Positions 34,873 to 44,493 are shown, counted from the first letter of the stretch. The stretch: DNA of 60,228 nucleotides from Bacteroidota bacterium (GCA_023389855.1 JAEWDZ010000001.1:1-60228), one strand, 5' to 3'. Notes: generated from the sequence alone by a model not told the origin. Made by a program: numbers and translations.

Positions 34873-36135
34873 TTACCCAAAGTTGTCAAAGTAGATCTGT
34901 TCTGGTTCAACTCCTAAGTCGTCCAGCATCTGTAGAGCACTGCTTGTCATAGGTCCTGGACCGCACATGTAGTATTCAATATCTTCGGGTGCTTCGTGAT
35001 CTTTGAGATAGTTATCATAAATGACTTGATGTATGAAGCCTGTATCTCCTGTCCAATTATCTTCAGGTAGCGGAGCACTTAAAGCGATTGTGAACTTGAA
35101 GTTAGGAAATTCGCGTTCGATTTCACGGAAGTCCTCTTCGTAGAAAATTTCACTTCTTGAACGAGCCCCATACCAATAAGATACTTTTCTTCCCGTTTTC
35201 ACTGTTTTAAATAGATGGAGTAACTGAGCTCGAAGAGGAGCCATACCAGCACCACCACCAATATAGAGCATTTCAGCATTACTTTCGTTAATGTGGAAAT
35301 CGCCATAAGGACCACTCATTGTTACTTTATCACCAGGTTTTAGTGAGAAGATGTATGACGATGCAATACCACAAGGTATCCCCGCCTTGAACGTACCTGT
35401 AGATCGGTCTATAGGAGGTGTAGCGATACGTACGTTTAGGGTGATAATATTTCCCTCAGCAGGGTAGTTCGCCATAGAGTATGCACGGATCGTTTCTTCT
35501 GTATTTTTAGCTTTTAATGAAAACATGTTCATCTTTTCCCATGATTCGCGGAACATGTCTTTTCCTTCTTTGTTTGTGATATCGTAGTCTGCGTAGGAAA
35601 TTTCATATTTGGGAATCACGATCTGTGCATAGCTACCGCTTTTGAAGTCCATCGTTTCACCTTCAGGGAGCTTAACAACAAACTCCTTGATGAATGTAGC
35701 AACGTTTTTGTTGGATATCACTTCGCATTGCCATTCTTTTACGCCAAAGACTTCTTCTGGTACAACTACGGATAGATCTTCTTTTACTTTTGTTTGGCAA
35801 GCTAAACGCCAGTGATTTTTTCTTTCTTTACGACTAAAGTGTCCAACTTCTGTGGGGAGTATTTCTCCACCGCCTTCTACTACTCGGCAGCGGCATTGAC
35901 CACAGCTACCCCCGCCTCCACAAGCACTGGACAAGAAAATTCCATTGTTTTGAAGGGTATTAAGAAGGGTTTGTCCTTGGGGTACTTCTAACTCTTTGTC
36001 GTCATTGATGACAAGTTTTACATTCCCACTAGGTAGCAATTTTTTCTTTGCAAACAGTAGTAAAATCACCAAAATCAAGATGACTAGTAGGAATACCACT
36101 AAGCACGCTGTAATGACCGTAAAATTAATTCCCAT
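34873..36135 (-). CDS. nqrF: Na+-NQR subunit F
   Basis: The NADH-oxidising entry subunit of the sodium-pumping NADH:quinone reductase. One N-terminal TM helix (VFLLVILILVILLLFAK) anchors it. The [2Fe-2S] ligands are Cys72, Cys78, Cys81 (SACGGGGSCGQCRCRV) and Cys113 (LACQTKV). The FAD-binding part has RAYSMANYPAEGNIITLNVR; the NADH-binding part has MLYIGGGAGMAPLRAQLLHL and YMCGPGPMTSSALQML near the C-terminus. 420 residues is slightly longer than the typical ~408. It is the last gene of nqrABCDEF. Confidence 0.97.
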   Translation of the reverse strand: MGINFTVITACLVVFLLVILILVILLLFAKKKLLPSGNVKLVINDDKELEVPQGQTLLNTLQNNGIFLSSACGGGGSCGQCRCRVVEGGGEILPTEVGHFSRKERKNHWRLACQTKVKEDLSVVVPEEVFGVKEWQCEVISNKNVATFIKEFVVKLPEGETMDFKSGSYAQIVIPKYEISYADYDITNKEGKDMFRESWEKMNMFSLKAKNTEETIRAYSMANYPAEGNIITLNVRIATPPIDRSTGTFKAGIPCGIASSYIFSLKPGDKVTMSGPYGDFHINESNAEMLYIGGGAGMAPLRAQLLHLFKTVKTGRKVSYWYGARSRSEIFYEEDFREIEREFPNFKFTIALSAPLPEDNWTGDTGFIHQVIYDNYLKDHEAPEDIEYYMCGPGPMTSSALQMLDDLGVEPEQIYFDNFG

Positions 36136-36175
36136 AATAAAATATAGTTGTCAATGTCAGGGATATTCTGTATAA

Positions 36176-36790
36176 TTAAAGTTTTACACCAGAAAAACTA
36201 AGGAACGCAAGGCCCATTAGTCCAGTTACAACCAGTACTATACCATAGCCACGCATAGGCCTAGGAATATCTGAAAACTCGAGTTTTTCGCGAATGGCAG
36301 CCATGCCTACAATTGCAATAAGCCAGCCTATACCTGATCCAAACCCGTAAGTCGTAGCTTCTCCGATATTGCCGAAATCGCGCTGTTGCATAAAGAGTGA
36401 TCCCCCAAGTATAGCGCAGTTAACAGCTATAAGGGGCAGAAAGATTCCCAGAGAGTTGTATAAAGAGGGCGAATAACGCTCAACCACCATTTCAACCAAT
36501 TGTACAAAAGAGGCTATGATCGCAATAAAAATAAGTAGCGACATGAAACTTAGATCTACTGATGCAAAGGAGCTACTCAACCACTTCAAGGCACCTTCAC
36601 GGAAAACATAATTTTCGAGAAGGTAATTGATGGGCAAAGTACATGTCAATATAAAAGTCACTGCTACACCGAGACCCAGGCTGGTCTTTACATTCTTGGA
36701 CACAGCGAGGTATGAGCACATTCCCAGATAATATGCAAAAATCATATTATCGATGAAAATGCTTCTAAAGAAAAGACTTAGATATTCCAT
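36176..36790 (-). CDS. nqrE: Na+-NQR subunit E
   Basis: A 204-residue integral membrane subunit with six predicted TM helices. MEYLSLFFRSIFIDNMIFAY and YLGMCSYLAVSKNVKTSLGL carry a conserved half-channel cysteine; AVNCAILGGSLFM carries a second. NqrD and NqrE are homologous, oppositely oriented subunits that hold an iron centre between them through such cysteines. It is 40 bases upstream of nqrF and 29 downstream of nqrD. Confidence 0.96.
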   Translation of the reverse strand: MEYLSLFFRSIFIDNMIFAYYLGMCSYLAVSKNVKTSLGLGVAVTFILTCTLPINYLLENYVFREGALKWLSSSFASVDLSFMSLLIFIAIIASFVQLVEMVVERYSPSLYNSLGIFLPLIAVNCAILGGSLFMQQRDFGNIGEATTYGFGSGIGWLIAIVGMAAIREKLEFSDIPRPMRGYGIVLVVTGLMGLAFLSFSGVKL

Positions 36791-36819
36791 AGTGCGTTTA
36801 CTTTATATATTCTTTTCGT

Positions 36820-37437
36820 TTAGTTTTCTTGTAATTCTTTTATTCGAGCTCTTTGGATCCAAACGATGATAGCCATCTGCAACAGAGCTATTGGGGCCAT
36901 ATTCATGAGTCCGCAGTTGAGATAGCCTGCATCATAAAAACTTTGAGGTATAATCTGGAAACCCATAAGACTACCCACTCCAAAAAGTTCTCTGATAGAT
37001 CCAATAATAACCAAGACAATCATGTATCCTAAACCGTTTCCGATGCCGTCGATAGCTGATTCAAGAGGATTGTGACTAAGAGCAAAAGCTTCTAGTCGCC
37101 CCATAAGAATACAGTTGGTAATAATCAGACCTACGTACACGGAAAGTTGCTTGCTAACATCATATGCGTAAGCTTTAAGGACCTCATTTACCAAAGACAC
37201 TAATGCGGCAACAACAACCAGTTGTACAATGATGCGGATACGATTTGGAATCCCTTTTCTTAGCAACGAAATGATAACATTCGCAAGCGTAACAACTACT
37301 GTCACCGATATACCCATCACCAAAGCTGGTTTGAGCTGAGAGGTTACCGCCAAGGCTGAGCATATCCCAAGCACTTGAACTAGAATAGGATTGTTTTTAT
37401 TAAGCGGTCCTAATAAATACTCTTTAGTTTTTGACAT
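36820..37437 (-). CDS. nqrD: Na+-NQR subunit D
   Basis: A 205-residue integral membrane subunit, homologous to NqrE. NNPILVQVLGICSALAVTSQ and VGLIITNCILMGRLEAFALS show the paired cysteines of the NqrD/NqrE iron site; GSIRELFGVGSLMG is also typical. It lies between nqrC and nqrE in the usual order. Confidence 0.96.
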   Translation of the reverse strand: MSKTKEYLLGPLNKNNPILVQVLGICSALAVTSQLKPALVMGISVTVVVTLANVIISLLRKGIPNRIRIIVQLVVVAALVSLVNEVLKAYAYDVSKQLSVYVGLIITNCILMGRLEAFALSHNPLESAIDGIGNGLGYMIVLVIIGSIRELFGVGSLMGFQIIPQSFYDAGYLNCGLMNMAPIALLQMAIIVWIQRARIKELQEN

Positions 37438-37467
37438 AACTTTTCTTATCTTGTCTTACGCCTTTGA

Positions 37468-38229
37468 TTAGACCTTCGTAGATGACATAGACTGTTGATC
37501 TAGTACTTTTTGGAAAAATTCAGCATAGGCCTTGATACAATCACGAAGCATGTCGTTTACACCGTTACTGGTAAGCGTACCACCTGTTACACCATCTACT
37601 TCGTTGTTCTTGGCGTTGGCATGACCAGCCTTTACGACAGCAATAGGGATGATGCCTGTTTCGACATTCCCGATAAACATGTCTTTAAATTGATCTCTGA
37701 ATTTAGGCGTGACGATTTCGGCTCCAAGGCCTGGAGTCTCGCCGGCATGCCCAAAATCTGCACCAACAACTCTTAAGGATTCGTCAATACCTAAGTATCC
37801 CCATATATCGCCCCATAATCCAGAACCAAATAGTGGAACAATATAAATGGTTTTTCCATCGATATTTGCTACAAAAAGAGGTAATTTTTCGTCATTCCCC
37901 TGTCGGACAGATTTCAGAGGATTTTTCACAGACATTGAGAAAGCAGTATTTTCGGCAATCTGATCGCCTGTGAATTCCTCATGAATCTCTCCCGTAGATG
38001 AGGATATCAAGACTTCCTTTTGGATGACGGATTTGTATGTTTCCGCTACGGCTTTTTTGTTATTTGCTGTAATGTTGACACTACGGAGAATTTGCTCCAT
38101 CTTATCTATTTTTTCATTGGCTTGTTGAGGAGCCTTGAGGGCTTGTGAAGCAAAAGCCAGAACAAGTGCCACAATGACTACCATTATGGCCGCGTAAAGT
38201 ATCGTGTATGTATTACTTTCTTTGTTCAT
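37468..38229 (-). CDS. nqrC: Na+-NQR subunit C
   Basis: A 253-residue subunit with one N-terminal TM helix (TILYAAIMVVIVALVLAFAS) and a periplasmic domain that carries a covalent FMN. The FMN-attachment motif is DGVTGGTLTSNGV, with the acceptor Thr at about residue 218, attached by an ApbE-type flavin transferase not encoded in this window. GLWGDIWGYLGID and HAGETPGLGAEI are also standard for NqrC. Eleven bases separate it from nqrB. Confidence 0.96.
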   Translation of the reverse strand: MNKESNTYTILYAAIMVVIVALVLAFASQALKAPQQANEKIDKMEQILRSVNITANNKKAVAETYKSVIQKEVLISSSTGEIHEEFTGDQIAENTAFSMSVKNPLKSVRQGNDEKLPLFVANIDGKTIYIVPLFGSGLWGDIWGYLGIDESLRVVGADFGHAGETPGLGAEIVTPKFRDQFKDMFIGNVETGIIPIAVVKAGHANAKNNEVDGVTGGTLTSNGVNDMLRDCIKAYAEFFQKVLDQQSMSSTKV

Positions 38230-38240
38230 GACAGAGCTAA

Positions 38241-39461
38241 TTAAGAGATGGTCATTTCTTTTTTACTATTTGCTAATCGTTTACGACGCATTTTTATATT
38301 AGCATCGACCACGAAATAATCGATTAGAGGGGCAAATACATTCATTAAGAGTATTGCTAGCATCATTCCTTCGGGATACCCTGGATTTAGTACTCGGATA
38401 AACACACACATCACACCGATGAAAAATCCATATATCCACTTGCCTTTCTCTGTCCGCGCAGCTGTCACGGGGTCTGTTGCCATGAAGACAAGACCAAAGA
38501 GGAAGCCTCCAAAGAGAATGTGATCAAGGAAGCTCATCTGCATGGATGCAGTAGATCCTATTGCGTTGAATAAAAGGGACATCGCTAAGGCTCCTAGCAG
38601 TCCGCTGATCATTATTTTATATGAGGCGACACCAGATATGATGAGTATAACCGCCCCAATAAGTATGCAAAATGTAGAAACCTCTCCGATAGAGCCAGGT
38701 ATGAATCCCCAAAAGGCATCCCAATAAGTTATAGGTTCACCAATGATATTGTGTACTTGCGGCATCGCATCACCCGCCGTAGCGATTTGTCCTAGAGGTG
38801 TCGCTCCTGTATAAGAGTCTACCAATGGGGTATTGCTTCCAAAGCCCAAAGATTGCGAGGTGCGAACAAATACGGAGTCTCCTGACATTTTTGTCGGATA
38901 AGCAAAGAATAAAAAGGCTCGGGCTACCAAGGCTACATTAAAGATATTGTATCCCGTTCCTCCGAAGAGCTCCTTGACGAAGATAACTGCAAAGGCGGTT
39001 GCTATAGCCATTGTCCATAGAGGGGTGTCTACAGGTAAAATCATGGGAATGAGGAATCCTGTTACCAAGAAGCCTTCGGCAATCTCGTGACCTTTAACTT
39101 GAGCTACAGCAAACTCTATTCCTAACCCAACTACATAGGAAACCACGATCTTGGGCAAAAGCACCAGTAAGCCATAAAGGAACATTGTCAACCAACTCGT
39201 ACTTTCAGCTAAGCCGTGCGACATGTAGTGCTGTAGACCTACATTGTACATTCCAAAGAGCATCGCGGGCACAAGACTAATTACCACTATACTCATGATA
39301 CGCTTGGAATCGATGGCATCGTGCACATGTACTCCTCCTTTACGGCCCGTGCTATTGGGGACTAGCATAAAGGTTTCAAACCCATCGAAAACAGAATGAA
39401 AAGCATGTAACTTTGCTCCTTTTTCAAATGCAGGTCGCATTTTGTCGAAAATTTTCTTCAT
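38241..39461 (-). CDS. nqrB: Na+-NQR subunit B
   Basis: A 406-residue multi-spanning subunit that forms the main membrane channel, binds riboflavin and carries a covalent FMN. The attachment motif is DSYTGATPLGQ with the acceptor Thr at about residue 222. HVHDAIDSKRIMSIVVISLV, GTGYNIFNVALVARAFLFFA and VFIRVLNPGYPEGMMLAILL are typical NqrB segments. It lies directly upstream of nqrC. Confidence 0.97.
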   Translation of the reverse strand: MKKIFDKMRPAFEKGAKLHAFHSVFDGFETFMLVPNSTGRKGGVHVHDAIDSKRIMSIVVISLVPAMLFGMYNVGLQHYMSHGLAESTSWLTMFLYGLLVLLPKIVVSYVVGLGIEFAVAQVKGHEIAEGFLVTGFLIPMILPVDTPLWTMAIATAFAVIFVKELFGGTGYNIFNVALVARAFLFFAYPTKMSGDSVFVRTSQSLGFGSNTPLVDSYTGATPLGQIATAGDAMPQVHNIIGEPITYWDAFWGFIPGSIGEVSTFCILIGAVILIISGVASYKIMISGLLGALAMSLLFNAIGSTASMQMSFLDHILFGGFLFGLVFMATDPVTAARTEKGKWIYGFFIGVMCVFIRVLNPGYPEGMMLAILLMNVFAPLIDYFVVDANIKMRRKRLANSKKEMTIS

Positions 39462-39555
39462 GGGATAAGGTTTCGCTAATTTCTTTTCTGCGTCACTAAA
39501 ATTACCTGTATTATGTATTCGAACGACCGGATTATTAGATGCAATATCTACTCCG

Positions 39556-40923
39556 TCAATTCATCTCTTTATAAAGATTGTCTAATGCTTGACGAACAAT
39601 CTGCTGTAGAGGTTGCTTCGAGGAGTCTACAAATTCACATAGCGCAAAGTCTTCTGGAGCTACCTCATAGATGCCGAGTTCTTCCATCTTATCAATATTA
39701 AATGCAATCGTCGCTTTTAGTAGTTGCTCAGGCATGATGTCTAATGGAAACACTTTGGTGAATTCACCACTGTTTATCATGGCACGTTGCCCTCCTTTGA
39801 GGCGTGAATCTAAATCATATTTCTTGCCTGGAAGAAGCCACGAAAAATAAGATCGGCTCATGCTGTATTGATTAAAACGAGGCATAATCCATCCAAAAGG
39901 TTCTACGACATCGTCTCCTTCTCGGATGATCGTGAGTTGGTTTATATCCATTGGTAAAAAAGGACGAGCATCGTCTAGTTTTTTGCCAGTGAAAACATCT
40001 CCGGCTATGAAACGTAAATGTTTTTCTGTATTTGCAGCTAGCTGGTTTTGATTTTCTTCTGTAAGCACGCTGCCAGGAAGAATCTTCAGATACCCCTTTT
40101 TCTCCGCATAAGGCCCTGCCACTACAATATGACGGTGGAAGTCAACTTTGTTTTGATCGAGAAGATGTCCAATGATAAAGAGGTCAGTAGCATTAAGAGT
40201 CCATACGACTTCCCCTTGATTAAGCGGAGATACTTTATTTATAAGAGTGCCAACCAAACCCGCAGGATGGAGGCCTCTTAGCACAATTTCCTCTACATTA
40301 GGAATATTTAAGCCTAAAGGTTTAGCTACGTTGAGGAATACTCTGCCTTTGGTCAGTTTAGTGAGTGATTGTAGCGCTTTGCTAAAATATTTTTTATTGT
40401 CGCCAAGCGCCAATAGAAAATCAAAGTTAGGAGCCAACGGAGCAGTGAAATTGGCAGTAACAAATATATCTCTTGGTGGGAGATCAGGAGACGCGATACG
40501 ATCATATGGACGTTGACGTATAAACGCCCACATACCCGACTCTAATAATCGGCTTTTTATTTGGTCTGGCGTAGCCGTATCGGTAAGGGGAGTAAACGTG
40601 CGGGAAGAAGGTTCGCTGTCTGCCTTAATCTCAATGCTTATGATTTTTCTCTTTTCACCGCGCTTTATGTCGATAATTTCACCACTTATAGGAGCAACAA
40701 ACAACATCTCTGGGAAAAGTTTGTTACAAAAGACAGGGTCTCCAATCTGTACCTTGCTTCCTATCTGTACTAGCATCTTGGGTTTGACACCATGAAAGTC
40801 TTCAGGTATAAGCGCATATTTATTTCCCTGTTCAAGGCTAATCTCGAGTTGTTGCAAGGGTGCTTCACCTTTAAGTTTTAGGTTCAGTCCCTTTTTTATT
40901 TTTATTTCACAAGTCTTTGACAT
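39556..40923 (-). CDS. nqrA: Na+-NQR subunit A
   Basis: A soluble ~455-residue subunit on the cytoplasmic side that binds the NqrB surface. The ATG at 40923 gives MSKTCEIKIKKGLNLKLKGE; a GTG two codons upstream is also in frame. LIPEDFHGVKPKMLVQIGSK and IVVAGPYAEKKGYLKILPGS are typical NqrA segments. It is the first gene of the operon; a 94-base gap separates it from nqrB. The promoter is at 40956-40986. Confidence 0.95.
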   Translation of the reverse strand: MSKTCEIKIKKGLNLKLKGEAPLQQLEISLEQGNKYALIPEDFHGVKPKMLVQIGSKVQIGDPVFCNKLFPEMLFVAPISGEIIDIKRGEKRKIISIEIKADSEPSSRTFTPLTDTATPDQIKSRLLESGMWAFIRQRPYDRIASPDLPPRDIFVTANFTAPLAPNFDFLLALGDNKKYFSKALQSLTKLTKGRVFLNVAKPLGLNIPNVEEIVLRGLHPAGLVGTLINKVSPLNQGEVVWTLNATDLFIIGHLLDQNKVDFHRHIVVAGPYAEKKGYLKILPGSVLTEENQNQLAANTEKHLRFIAGDVFTGKKLDDARPFLPMDINQLTIIREGDDVVEPFGWIMPRFNQYSMSRSYFSWLLPGKKYDLDSRLKGGQRAMINSGEFTKVFPLDIMPEQLLKATIAFNIDKMEELGIYEVAPEDFALCEFVDSSKQPLQQIVRQALDNLYKEMN

Positions 40924-40955
40924 AAGCACTATTTTTGTAGCTTCCTATTTCCCTG

Positions 40956-40986
40956 CAAAGGTAAGAAAAAAAACTTACATAACCAA
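40956..40986 (-). promoter_or_regulatory. Promoter of the nqr operon
   Basis: On the minus strand a TTG (40984-40986), 20 bases, then TACCTTTG (40956-40963). The remainder of the 40987-41404 interval shows no credible gene. Confidence 0.65.
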
Positions 40987-41404
40987 CAATAAAAGGTATT
41001 TTGCAATGGGCCAAATAATCTCTAAAGGGGATTATTTTTCATTGATCAAAACAATAAAAAAATCTCACCTTTTGGTCAGAGCTTCGATTATTTATCAACG
41101 TGATACGAAACGATTGATTCAATCGTCGTAGCAGAATTGTTGCTTTGTGATAATCGCTCTTTTTTTCAAACAAAGAATAGCGCTATTAATAAACCATATA
41201 AAAGAAAATGCATAGAAACTTCTGATTTTTGTAGCGATATCTACAAGAAGGCATCTGAGTTACGTAGTGATTATCCCATATTCTTTTTTTTGGTTCTATT
41301 AGTGCGTAAAACAGAAAGTTCTTTTATACGTTATCCAACGTGCTATTTTCTTATGGAGAGATATAGTAATAAAACTAATTTATGTCTGTTCTATATAAAA
41401 GTAA

Positions 41405-41438
41405 GAAACAGCTACTCGATATGTCGAGTAGCTGTTTC
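41405..41438 (-). terminator. Terminator of the kor operon
   Basis: A perfect 15-base-pair stem (41405-41419 / 41424-41438, loop TATG) 38 bases beyond the korC stop. The T-run is stronger on the plus strand, so it probably acts in both directions. Confidence 0.75.
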
Positions 41439-41475
41439 TTTTTATTGAATTTTATGCTTTTCTTGATGGGAAAAC

Positions 41476-42033
41476 TTATTCGGCTACCTGGATTTGTTTG
41501 ATCACTTCCATACCGATTTTTATAGCTTGTTCGTTCATTGGAATAAGCTTGTGATGGCGTTCTGGCAGCGATTTCCTCAAACCATTAATGACATTTTCCA
41601 TCTTCACCATCGGGAATACCTTCAAAACGCCTCCAAGGACGATCATATTGAATGATTTTTCGTTGCCCATTTCGATGGATTTGTCGTTGGCAGGTATTTC
41701 GTAGATATTAATGTCCTTACGGTCGGTAACATGGTGAATGCCATTGGGGTCGTAAAACAATGTCCCTCCCTTTTTTACCTTTGGTGCAAACTTGTCTACC
41801 GAGGGTTGGTTGAGAGCAATGACTATATCGTATTGGTTTAGTACAGGTGAGTTTACCTTATCGTCGCTTACGATGACCGTTACATTGGAGGTCCCCCCAC
41901 GTTGCTCAGGTCCATACGAGGGCATCCAACTTACTTCCTTCCCTTCTACTAGTCCAGAGTATGCAATGATTTTCCCCATAGAAAGCACGCCTTGACCACC
42001 AAAGCCCGCAATAATAATTTCGTAGGTTGCCAT
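41476..42033 (-). CDS. korC: 2-oxoacid:ferredoxin oxidoreductase, gamma subunit
   Basis: A 185-residue gamma subunit of the 2-oxoglutarate-type oxidoreductase. It opens IIIAGFGGQGVLSMGKIIAY, the hallmark of the family, followed by VSWMPSYGPEQRGGTSNVTV and an NQPSVDKFAPKVKKGGTLFY segment. It makes a heterotetramer with KorA, KorB and KorD. It is the last gene of the operon, 38 bases after korB. Confidence 0.93.
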   Translation of the reverse strand: MATYEIIIAGFGGQGVLSMGKIIAYSGLVEGKEVSWMPSYGPEQRGGTSNVTVIVSDDKVNSPVLNQYDIVIALNQPSVDKFAPKVKKGGTLFYDPNGIHHVTDRKDINIYEIPANDKSIEMGNEKSFNMIVLGGVLKVFPMVKMENVINGLRKSLPERHHKLIPMNEQAIKIGMEVIKQIQVAE

Positions 42034-42071
42034 ATTTTTTAGCTTTCTTCTTCTCTAAATTCGTAGTTTGA

Positions 42072-42848
42072 TTAAATATCCTTTAGATCTCCTAGATTAT
42101 ATTTCTCCGTCATATGTTCAACCATCCAGTCGTTTGCTTTTTGAGGAGATAGTTTCCATCCAGTATTGCATGTAGCAACAAACTCTACAACGCTAGTTCC
42201 TTTGCCAGCCATAGAGTTTTCGAAAGCCTTTCTCAATGCTTTTTTTGCTTTTCGTACAGCCCCTACAGTGTGCACAGCCTGACGGGTCACGTAGCAGGTA
42301 CCTTCCAGTTCTTTGAGAATATTGCTCACTACAAAAGGATATCCATTCTTTTCGGGTGTACGTCCGTAAGGAGATGTAGCTGTTTTCATTCCAAGTAGTG
42401 TACAGGGTGACATTTGTCCACCTGTCATTCCGTAGATACCGTTGTTTACAAAGATAATCACAATGTTTTCTCCACGGTTGCAGGCATGGATTGTTTCAGC
42501 TGTACCGATAGCCGATAAATCACCGTCTCCCTGATAAGTAAATACTAGCATTTCAGGGTGTAGACGTTTTACTGCTGTCGCTAGAGCAGGAGCACGACCA
42601 TGGGCGGCTTCTTGCCAATCGACATCAATATAATTGTATGCGAGTACGGCACAGCCCACGGGAGCAATACCTACGCTTTGGTCCGCAAGGCCCATTTCGT
42701 CGATTACTTCAGCGACCAACTTATGAATAACACCATGGCTACACCCAGGGCAATAGTGCATAGTATTTTCGTTGAGAAGACGAGGCTTCTGGTATACCAA
42801 GTTTTCAGGCTTGATAATTTCGTTGATTTGAGTTTGTGTATCGATCAT
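42072..42848 (-). CDS. korB: 2-oxoacid:ferredoxin oxidoreductase, beta subunit (TPP)
   Basis: A 258-residue subunit that binds thiamine pyrophosphate and an Fe-S cluster. YCPGCSHGVIHKLVAE contains a CxxC pair; the TPP motif is YQGDGDLSAIGTAETIHACN with NIVIIFVNNGIYGMTGGQMS. With KorA it decarboxylates 2-oxoglutarate to succinyl-CoA and reduces ferredoxin. Its start overlaps the stop of the small membrane-protein gene by four bases (ATGA), so translation is probably coupled. Confidence 0.94.
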   Translation of the reverse strand: MIDTQTQINEIIKPENLVYQKPRLLNENTMHYCPGCSHGVIHKLVAEVIDEMGLADQSVGIAPVGCAVLAYNYIDVDWQEAAHGRAPALATAVKRLHPEMLVFTYQGDGDLSAIGTAETIHACNRGENIVIIFVNNGIYGMTGGQMSPCTLLGMKTATSPYGRTPEKNGYPFVVSNILKELEGTCYVTRQAVHTVGAVRKAKKALRKAFENSMAGKGTSVVEFVATCNTGWKLSPQKANDWMVEHMTEKYNLGDLKDI

Positions 42849-43042
42849 AATCTTTTCTTATTTAAATGCTTCACAATGTAACTAATAAGACGGATAATGA
42901 CAGCTAAAACAGCAGGCCACAAAAAAGCCCACTTATACGTGTTGCGACAGAGCAAAAAGATAGTTACCATGACGGCGATACAAAGATAAAATGCTATGTC
43001 AAGGGTCAATAAGATTCTGTCTCGTTTACGAGGTTCTCGCAT
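42845..43042 (-). CDS. Small two-helix membrane protein inside the kor operon
   Basis: A 65-residue protein with a basic start (MREPRKRDRILLT), one hydrophobic helix (IAFYLCIAVMVTIFLLC), a second (WAFLWPAVLAVIIRLISYIV) and a basic end (KHLNKKRL). Two TM helices with both ends cytoplasmic would fit the positive-inside rule. No known family recognised. It lies between korA (38 bases) and korB (4-base overlap), so it is translated with the enzyme and could tether the complex to the membrane; that role is inference. Confidence 0.75.
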   Translation of the reverse strand: MREPRKRDRILLTLDIAFYLCIAVMVTIFLLCRNTYKWAFLWPAVLAVIIRLISYIVKHLNKKRL

Positions 43043-43080
43043 CGTATTATAGTTTAGCTATCTCTATCCTCTTGATAGGG

Positions 43081-44169
43081 TTACTTGCGGTTGATTATTT
43101 TTTCTTTTAATGCTTCTAGAACTTCATCAGGAGAGAAGAGCATTCCACCCATACGTCCATAGTGTGCAACAGGTGTGCGTCCTTCTACTGCAAGGCGGAT
43201 ATCTTCTATCATTTGGCCGGCATTTAACTCTACTGACAAGAAGCCTTTCACGCCTCGTTCGGTCAAGTCAGAGATTACTTTATAGGGGAAAGGCCACAGA
43301 GTAATAGGACGTACAACACCCACTTTGATACCTTCCTCGCGAGCAAGTTGCGCTGCTTTCTGACATATACGGGCAGAAGATCCGAAGGCAACTAATATGT
43401 AGTCGGCATCTTCCGTGTATACTTCTTCGTAGCGAACTTCGTTTTTTTCTATTTCTGCGTATTTAGCCTGGAAACGTTCGTTGTTTTTTTCCATAATGGC
43501 TGAATCGAGTTCCAGAGAAGTGACGATATGTCTTTTGCCGTCGCGTGCTCCAGTAGTAGCCCATGGACATTGCTCTCGAATCTCTTCATTGCTACGGCGA
43601 GGCTTAAAATCAGGAAGTTCTACTTTTTCCATCATTTGCCCTATGATACCATCGGAGAGGATCATCACAGGGTTTCTATATTTGAACGCGATTTCTATGC
43701 CTTCGTCAACGAAGTCTACAGTTTCTTGAACACTTTTGGGAGCCAGTACTATAAGTCGGAAGTCTCCGTGACCTCCACCCTTAGTCATCTGAAAATAGTC
43801 GGCTTGACTAGGTTGAATAGTCCCAAGACCTGGACCCCCACGACTTACGTTCACGATGAGACAAGGAATCTCAGCACCTGCTAGGTAGCTTAATCCCTCA
43901 GACATGAGGCTTATGCCAGGGCTGGAACTGGATGTCATTACTTTTTTACCTGTAGCACCTCCCCCATAAACCATGTTGATAGCGGCTACTTCACTTTCTG
44001 CTTGAAGTACTACCATGCCCGTAGTAGATTCGGGATCTTCTACAGTCAACGTCTCCAATACTTCGGATTGTGGAGTAATAGGATAACCAAAATAGGCGTC
44101 AAATCCTGCTCGTATAGCGGCATGGGCAAGAGCCTCATTGCCTTTCATCAGTTTTACTTCTTTCGCCAT
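43081..44169 (-). CDS. korA: 2-oxoacid:ferredoxin oxidoreductase, alpha subunit
   Basis: A 362-residue alpha subunit. The ATG at 44169 gives MAKEVKLMKGNEALAHAAIR; the frame is open upstream to 44271 but those residues overlap korD and are not plausible. GYPITPQSEVLE, MTSSSSPGISLMSEGLSYLA and VNVSRGGPGLGTIQPSQADY are family signatures, with the C-terminal domain from EVYTEDADYILVAFGSSARI. The YPITP segment contacts the TPP site of KorB. It follows korD by 38 bases. Confidence 0.94.
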   Translation of the reverse strand: MAKEVKLMKGNEALAHAAIRAGFDAYFGYPITPQSEVLETLTVEDPESTTGMVVLQAESEVAAINMVYGGGATGKKVMTSSSSPGISLMSEGLSYLAGAEIPCLIVNVSRGGPGLGTIQPSQADYFQMTKGGGHGDFRLIVLAPKSVQETVDFVDEGIEIAFKYRNPVMILSDGIIGQMMEKVELPDFKPRRSNEEIREQCPWATTGARDGKRHIVTSLELDSAIMEKNNERFQAKYAEIEKNEVRYEEVYTEDADYILVAFGSSARICQKAAQLAREEGIKVGVVRPITLWPFPYKVISDLTERGVKGFLSVELNAGQMIEDIRLAVEGRTPVAHYGRMGGMLFSPDEVLEALKEKIINRK

Positions 44170-44207
44170 AATGCGTTTTTTCTTTCTTCTATTAATCTCA
44201 GTAAGTA

Positions 44208-44435
44208 TTAGAGTTTCATTTTGTATACAGTAATACATCCGTCGGGACATACCATACCACAACTTGCACATCCGATGCAGGCATCGGGATTACTCATATA
44301 GCAATAGTGATAACCTTTGTCATTTACCTCAACGGGGTGTAAAGATATTGCCTGTGTAGGACAAGATACCACGCACAGGTTACACCCCTTACACCGAGGC
44401 TCGTTCACCACAATTGCGCCTTTTACTTTTGCCAT
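44208..44435 (-). CDS. korD: 2-oxoacid:ferredoxin oxidoreductase, delta subunit (ferredoxin-like)
   Basis: A 75-residue 2[4Fe-4S] ferredoxin-type subunit. The two cluster motifs are RCKGCNLCVVSCPTQAI and ACIGCASCGMVCPDGC. It carries electrons from KorAB toward ferredoxin. First gene of the operon. Four Cys-rich motifs and the position next to korA make the assignment firm. Confidence 0.95.
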   Translation of the reverse strand: MAKVKGAIVVNEPRCKGCNLCVVSCPTQAISLHPVEVNDKGYHYCYMSNPDACIGCASCGMVCPDGCITVYKMKL

Positions 44436-44493
44436 AAATGATTAATTCTCTTTTTATCGTTTCTTATCAATTTTGCTTATCAGTTTTTCATTT

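Noticed and set aside
41137..41448. A 103-residue open frame on the plus strand before the 41405-41438 hairpin
   Set aside because: Composition is not protein-like (many F, Y, S, K, no domain), and it reads through the terminator stem.
44170..44271. N-terminal extension of korA to 44271
   Set aside because: It overlaps korD and encodes Cys/Tyr-rich sequence unlike any relative; the ATG at 44169 opens on the family N-terminus.
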